DNA from: Muribaculaceae bacterium
Lineage (GTDB): Bacteria; Bacteroidota; Bacteroidia; Bacteroidales; Muribaculaceae
Assembly: GCA_902836725.1 (NCBI GenBank)
Contig: CADFRV010000093.1
Span: 1 to 9,202 of the forward strand
DNA: 9,202 nt
Reading direction: 5' to 3'
Shown here: positions 5,976-9,202 of the stretch, in pieces
How positions within the stretch are numbered: position 1 is the first letter of the stretch
Layout of the letters: each line of letters opens with the position of its first letter
Made by a program: the position numbers and the translations under genes
Notes under the pieces: model-generated
Databases searched by the model: none
The model's input: the letters and a program-made list of their open reading frames with translations, nothing else
Told to the model about the DNA's origin: nothing

Positions 5976-8123
5976 ATGGCAGATATAAAACCGCCTACCG
6001 GCAATAAAAAACGTCCTCAGATCAAATTCAGCATGTACTGGATGTATGCGTTCATACTTCTGGTTCTTTTCGGCATGTTCTATCTTGATGACGATTCAGT
6101 AAGGAAAAAAGTTACATATTCTGAGTTCGAGAATTATATCACCGATTCTATTACAGCCCGTAACCACGGCATAACCAAGATAATAGTGGACAAGCGCAAA
6201 GGTGAGGCTGAGGCGCAGCTTTCTGACTCGCTTGCAGGCACGATTTTCCATAAAAGCCAGTTTCGGGAGGGAATGCCGGCATATGTGTACACTACTCTTC
6301 CTTCTACAGACGAGTTTGCCAGAAAAATCGATCTGTGGAAACAGTCAGGCATATACACCGGTCCGGTGGATTACGACGAAGGTAGCGATTTCTCCTCGTT
6401 TTTATGGACTTTCGGGCCGATAATATTGCTTATCGCTTTCTGGTTCATAATAATGCGGCGCATGACGAACCGCGACGGCGGTGCCGGGGGAGTTTTCAGC
6501 GTAGGCAAATCAAAGGCCCAGGTCTTTGACAAGGACAATGCCATGAAAGTCACTTTCCAGGATGTCGCAGGCTTGTCCGAGGCCAAAACAGAGATCGAGG
6601 AAATCGTGGAATTCCTCAAAAATCCGCAGCGTTACACCAATCTTGGTGGAAAGATTCCCAAAGGTGCCCTCCTCGTAGGCCCTCCGGGAACAGGTAAGAC
6701 ATTGCTCGCCAAGGCAGTGGCAGGAGAGGCTAATGTGCCTTTCTTCTCCATGTCGGGTTCTGATTTCGTGGAAATGTTTGTAGGAGTGGGTGCATCCCGT
6801 GTCCGTGATCTTTTCCAGAAGGCCAAAGAGAAGGCTCCCTGTATCGTCTTTATTGATGAGATCGACGCTGTGGGACGTGCACGCGGCAAGAATCCCAACA
6901 TGGGATCCAACGACGAGCGTGAGAATACCCTTAATCAGCTTCTTACCGAGATGGACGGTTTCGGTACCAATAGCGGTGTGATCATTCTGGCGGCCACCAA
7001 CCGTGCCGACATACTTGACAAAGCGCTGCTGCGTGCCGGCCGTTTCGACCGTCAGATATATGTGGAGCTTCCGGAACTGAACGACCGCGTGGAGATTTTC
7101 AAAGTGCATCTGAAGAATGTGAAAATCGATGAATCCGTTGATGTGGATCTTCTTGCCCGGCAGACACCGGGATTTTCCGGAGCCGATATTGCGAATGTCT
7201 GCAACGAGGCTGCGCTGATTGCGGCACGTCATAACAAGACTGTCGTTCAGCGCCAGGATTTCATAGATGCTGTAGACCGCATAATCGGCGGTCTTGAGAA
7301 ACGTTCTAAAATCACCACGGCCGAGGAGAAAAAGGCCATAGCCTGCCATGAAGCGGGGCATGCCACCGTATCCTGGAATCTCCGCTATGCAAATCCGCTG
7401 ATCAAAGTGACGATAGTGCCCCGCGGAAAAGCCTTGGGAGCCGCATGGTATCTTCCTGAGGAAAGACAGATAACTCCGGCGCAGGCTCTCCTCGACGAGA
7501 TGTGTGCCACACTTGGCGGCCGGGCTGCCGAGGAACTGTTCCTCGGACGTATATCCACCGGTGCGGCTAACGACCTGGAGAGAGTTACCAAGCAGGCCTA
7601 CGCAATGGTCACATATTACGGAATGAGCGAAAAGCTGCCCAACCTGTCATATTATGATTCCACAGGGCAGGCTTACGGTTTCTCCAAACCATACAGCGAG
7701 GACCGTTCGCGCATGATTGACGAAGAAGTCTCGCGCATTATCAACGAGCAATATGAGCGTGCCAAAGATCTTCTGCGTACATATGCGAAAGAACATAATA
7801 CCCTTGCCGATGTGCTGTATAACCGCGAGGTGATCTTTACCGAGGATGTGGAGCGTATTTTCGGCAAACGTAAATGGGTGTCGCGCACCGACGAGATCCT
7901 GAAGGCGCAGCAGGAAGCTGAAAAGCAGGAAGCCGCCGCACGCGCCTCACGCTCGGAAGATACGGCTTCCGACCTCTCTGCCGGTGTGGTGGATGTGGCT
8001 GCCGTTGATGTGACGCCCCCTCCAAGCATGCCTCCTATTCCCGGTGATACAGGGAAGAAAGAGAGCAATGGCGAGAATGAGACGGACAATGCAGAAGGGC
8101 AGCCTGCAGGGAAAGATAAATAA
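5976..8123 (+). CDS. ftsH: ATP-dependent zinc metalloprotease FtsH
   Basis: A membrane-anchored hexameric AAA+ protease that degrades unassembled membrane proteins and some short-lived regulators. The 715 residues show TM1 (about 20-37), a roughly 105-residue periplasmic domain, TM2 (143-161), Walker A GPPGTGKT (235-242), the pore loop MFVGVG (267-272), Walker B IVFIDEID (290-297), the second region of homology with arginine fingers RAGRFDR (353-359), the zinc motif HEAGH (458-462) and the probable third metal ligand Asp533 in GAANDLER. All catalytic residues are present. Beyond about residue 640 comes an extension: a Gln/Glu/Ala-rich helix, then an Asp-Val and Pro-rich stretch (670-690), then a polar tail ending in Lys. 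This is probably flexible. The periplasmic domain is of the long Bacteroidetes type. No new promoter or structure is seen in the 74 bp after rsfS. The next gene begins 29 bp after the stop, so a shared transcript is likely. Confidence 0.97.
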   Translation: MADIKPPTGNKKRPQIKFSMYWMYAFILLVLFGMFYLDDDSVRKKVTYSEFENYITDSITARNHGITKIIVDKRKGEAEAQLSDSLAGTIFHKSQFREGMPAYVYTTLPSTDEFARKIDLWKQSGIYTGPVDYDEGSDFSSFLWTFGPIILLIAFWFIIMRRMTNRDGGAGGVFSVGKSKAQVFDKDNAMKVTFQDVAGLSEAKTEIEEIVEFLKNPQRYTNLGGKIPKGALLVGPPGTGKTLLAKAVAGEANVPFFSMSGSDFVEMFVGVGASRVRDLFQKAKEKAPCIVFIDEIDAVGRARGKNPNMGSNDERENTLNQLLTEMDGFGTNSGVIILAATNRADILDKALLRAGRFDRQIYVELPELNDRVEIFKVHLKNVKIDESVDVDLLARQTPGFSGADIANVCNEAALIAARHNKTVVQRQDFIDAVDRIIGGLEKRSKITTAEEKKAIACHEAGHATVSWNLRYANPLIKVTIVPRGKALGAAWYLPEERQITPAQALLDEMCATLGGRAAEELFLGRISTGAANDLERVTKQAYAMVTYYGMSEKLPNLSYYDSTGQAYGFSKPYSEDRSRMIDEEVSRIINEQYERAKDLLRTYAKEHNTLADVLYNREVIFTEDVERIFGKRKWVSRTDEILKAQQEAEKQEAAARASRSEDTASDLSAGVVDVAAVDVTPPPSMPPIPGDTGKKESNGENETDNAEGQPAGKDK

Positions 8124-8131
8124 TGGTTGTT

Positions 8132-8144
8132 TCAGAATTTCTGA
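8132..8144. repeat. Short palindrome just ahead of the hemerythrin-LuxR gene
   Basis: TCAGAATTTCTGA is a perfect inverted repeat of 6-bp arms around a central T, ending 8 bp before the ATG at 8153. It lies in the 29-bp ftsH-regulator gap. It could be an autoregulatory operator or a small RNA hairpin near the start codon. A TCAGAA half-site recurs at 9188-9193, downstream of the same gene. Confidence 0.35.
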
Positions 8145-8152
8145 GGGTGTAA

Positions 8153-9115
8153 ATGCATCAGACGGTCAAATTCGGGTCAGATACCCCCATGCGGAAAATC
8201 ATTGCGGCGGATCCCTCGCTGCTGATGGTAATGGCACGTTTCAACATACCTTTGGGTTTCGGTGACAAGACCGTGGCAGAGGTTTGCGGTGAACGTGGCA
8301 TAGACCTGTCCACGTTTCTCAATACGATCAGATTTATGTCCGGAGAGCATTACAGCTATGAGGACATACATCTCGGGCAGTTCATGGATTATCTGAAAAA
8401 TGCCCACGATTATTTTCTCGCGTTCATATTGCCTATGATCAGGCGTAAACTGATAGAGGCGATTGACTGCTCGGCTACGGACGGCCTCGGTATTCTGATT
8501 CTCCGTTTTTATGACGAATATGTCACGGAGGTGCGTAAACATATGGAAATGGAGAACGCAAAAGTGTTTCCTTATGTGGAGCGGCTTATGAAAGGGGAGC
8601 GTACACGTGACTTCTCCATCGAGCGTTTCGCTTCACACCATATGCATATAGACTCGAAGCTCAAAGAACTTAAGGATATCATCGTGCAGTATTATCCCGG
8701 TGCCGGCAACGATCTCTTGAATTCGGCACTGTTCGATATCATAACCTGCGAGCATGATCTGCGGCTTCATTGTCAGGCGGAGGACTGTCTCTTCGTGCCG
8801 GCTGTAAAAGCGTTTGAAAGGAAGACTGAAACAGACGGCTCAAAAACATTGACTGATGATGACACCGCATCATCTGCCGAGGGTGGTTCTGACAAACTTT
8901 CCGGTCTTTCAGAACGCGAGCGAGAAATAGTGCGTCTTGTGGCCAAAGGGTTGAGCAACAAGGAGATCGCGGCACAGTTATACCTTTCGGTACATACAGT
9001 TACAACCCACCGACGCAATATAAGCGCCAAGCTGCAGATCCATTCTGCCGCTGGACTTGCGATTTTTGCCATTGTCAACGGACTGATATCTTCTGATGAA
9101 ATCAGCATATGCTGA
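8153..9115 (+). CDS. RIC-like hemerythrin-LuxR one-component regulator
   Basis: A 320-residue soluble protein joining a diiron hemerythrin module to a DNA-binding domain. Residues 20-50 contain a DUF542/ScdA_N-like segment (IPLGFGDKTVAEVC, 32-45) that lacks the usual Cys pair. The four-helix hemerythrin part shows a full ligand set: His85 (HDYF), His130 and Glu134 (HxxxE), a His cluster at 162, 163 and 165, then His201 or His206 with Glu210 (EDCLFVP). The spacing closely follows my recollection of E. coli YtfE/RIC ligands. Cys199, Cys207 and Cys212 lie beside the last ligands. A polar Asp/Ser linker (224-249) leads to a LuxR/GerE helix-turn-helix, LSEREREIVRLVAKGLSNKE (252-271) onward to about 312. 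There is no receiver domain or signal peptide. I infer a cytoplasmic regulator sensing O2, NO or redox state through the diiron site. The start at 8153 retains the KFGSDTPM lead-in; ATG 8189 is an alternative. Confidence 0.88.
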   Translation: MHQTVKFGSDTPMRKIIAADPSLLMVMARFNIPLGFGDKTVAEVCGERGIDLSTFLNTIRFMSGEHYSYEDIHLGQFMDYLKNAHDYFLAFILPMIRRKLIEAIDCSATDGLGILILRFYDEYVTEVRKHMEMENAKVFPYVERLMKGERTRDFSIERFASHHMHIDSKLKELKDIIVQYYPGAGNDLLNSALFDIITCEHDLRLHCQAEDCLFVPAVKAFERKTETDGSKTLTDDDTASSAEGGSDKLSGLSEREREIVRLVAKGLSNKEIAAQLYLSVHTVTTHRRNISAKLQIHSAAGLAIFAIVNGLISSDEISIC

Positions 9116-9118
9116 TTT
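9099..9118. terminator. 20-bp perfect palindrome overlapping the regulator stop codon
   Basis: AAATCAGCATATGCTGATTT is a perfect 20-bp palindrome spanning the last codons and the TGA (9113-9115) of the hemerythrin-LuxR gene. As RNA it folds into an 8-bp stem with an ATAT loop, ending in UUUAUU. That fits a weak intrinsic terminator or a transcript-stabilising hairpin. As DNA it could bind a dimeric regulator. Confidence 0.45.
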
Positions 9119-9127
9119 ATTGCATAA

Positions 9128-9145
9128 ATATGTTCTGTAACATAT
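9128..9145. repeat. Inverted repeat ATATGTT-CTGT-AACATAT
   Basis: Perfect 7-bp arms flank a 4-bp centre, 13 bp after the regulator stop. The size and symmetry resemble a binding site for a dimeric regulator such as a CRP/FNR-type protein, possibly serving a gene beyond the window. It could equally be part of the terminator region: a T6 run follows at 9163-9168. Confidence 0.35.
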
Positions 9146-9170
9146 ATGGGGCGGCCTTAATGTTTTTTAG

Positions 9171-9198
9171 CTGATAATATATGTGAATCAGAAATTTT
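9171..9198 (+). terminator. Weak terminator-like hairpin at the window end
   Basis: CTGAT (9171-9175) and ATCAG (9187-9191) form a 5-bp stem with an 11-nt AT-rich loop, followed by AAATTTTT. It may end transcription after the hemerythrin-LuxR gene. The stem is short and AT-rich, and the window ends here, so this is tentative. Confidence 0.25.
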
Positions 9199-9202
9199 TA
9201 TA

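Noticed and set aside
6510..7361. 283-codon open frame on the minus strand
   Set aside because: It lies wholly antisense to the conserved AAA+ and protease parts of ftsH, has no recognisable domain, and is a by-product of ftsH codon bias.
7896..8123. Ala/Glu/Pro-rich end of ftsH as a possible frameshift or fused extra domain
   Set aside because: The frame is continuous with normal codon use. Low-complexity polar C-terminal tails are common in Bacteroidetes FtsH.
1..9202. Mobile elements, CRISPR arrays, tRNA or rRNA genes, prophage
   Set aside because: No transposase-like protein, spaced direct repeats, cloverleaf or rRNA signature was seen on either strand.

Overview
The window looks like a chromosomal segment of a gut Bacteroidales bacterium, most likely of the Muribaculaceae (S24-7) type. 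The grounds are: two promoters with an exact Bacteroidetes-type -7 box (TAnnTTTG) and a third start region with the same motif; few Shine-Dalgarno-like sequences; a DUF3943 envelope protein; an rsfS-ftsH pair with a Bacteroidetes-style FtsH; and a hemerythrin-LuxR regulator. The family placement is inferred from gene content, not measured. There is no tRNA, rRNA, insertion sequence, CRISPR array or phage gene. Most of the window is ordinary housekeeping DNA.

Layout. Bases 1-97 hold a small stem-loop and a promoter. A tight plus-strand operon follows (98-2805): a degenerate ThiE-like TIM-barrel protein, kdsB (CMP-KDO synthetase for lipopolysaccharide), and an M16-family protein that has lost the zinc motif but keeps the Arg/Tyr pair. 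Convergent to it on the minus strand is a DUF3943 envelope protein (2832-3836). A 130-bp divergent intergenic region carries an exact Bacteroidetes promoter, which also fixes the start of an FtsX/LolE-type ABC permease (3967-5226).

A 276-bp non-coding stretch (5227-5502) contains a weak terminator candidate, a branched stem-loop, an A/T-rich promoter and a 9-bp leader hairpin. It precedes rsfS (ribosome silencing factor) and ftsH (membrane AAA+ zinc protease). Directly after ftsH, and probably co-transcribed, lies a fusion of an RIC/YtfE-like diiron hemerythrin domain to a LuxR-type DNA-binding domain. It is flanked by several short palindromes.

The themes are envelope biogenesis (KdsB, DUF3943, Lol/FtsX permease, FtsH) and quality control or stress response (RsfS, FtsH, diiron regulator). 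The most interesting item is the solo diiron-sensing LuxR regulator, possibly tied to ftsH, with palindromes on both sides of it. The ThiE-like and M16-like proteins are secondary points: recognisable enzyme folds whose canonical catalytic residues are missing.
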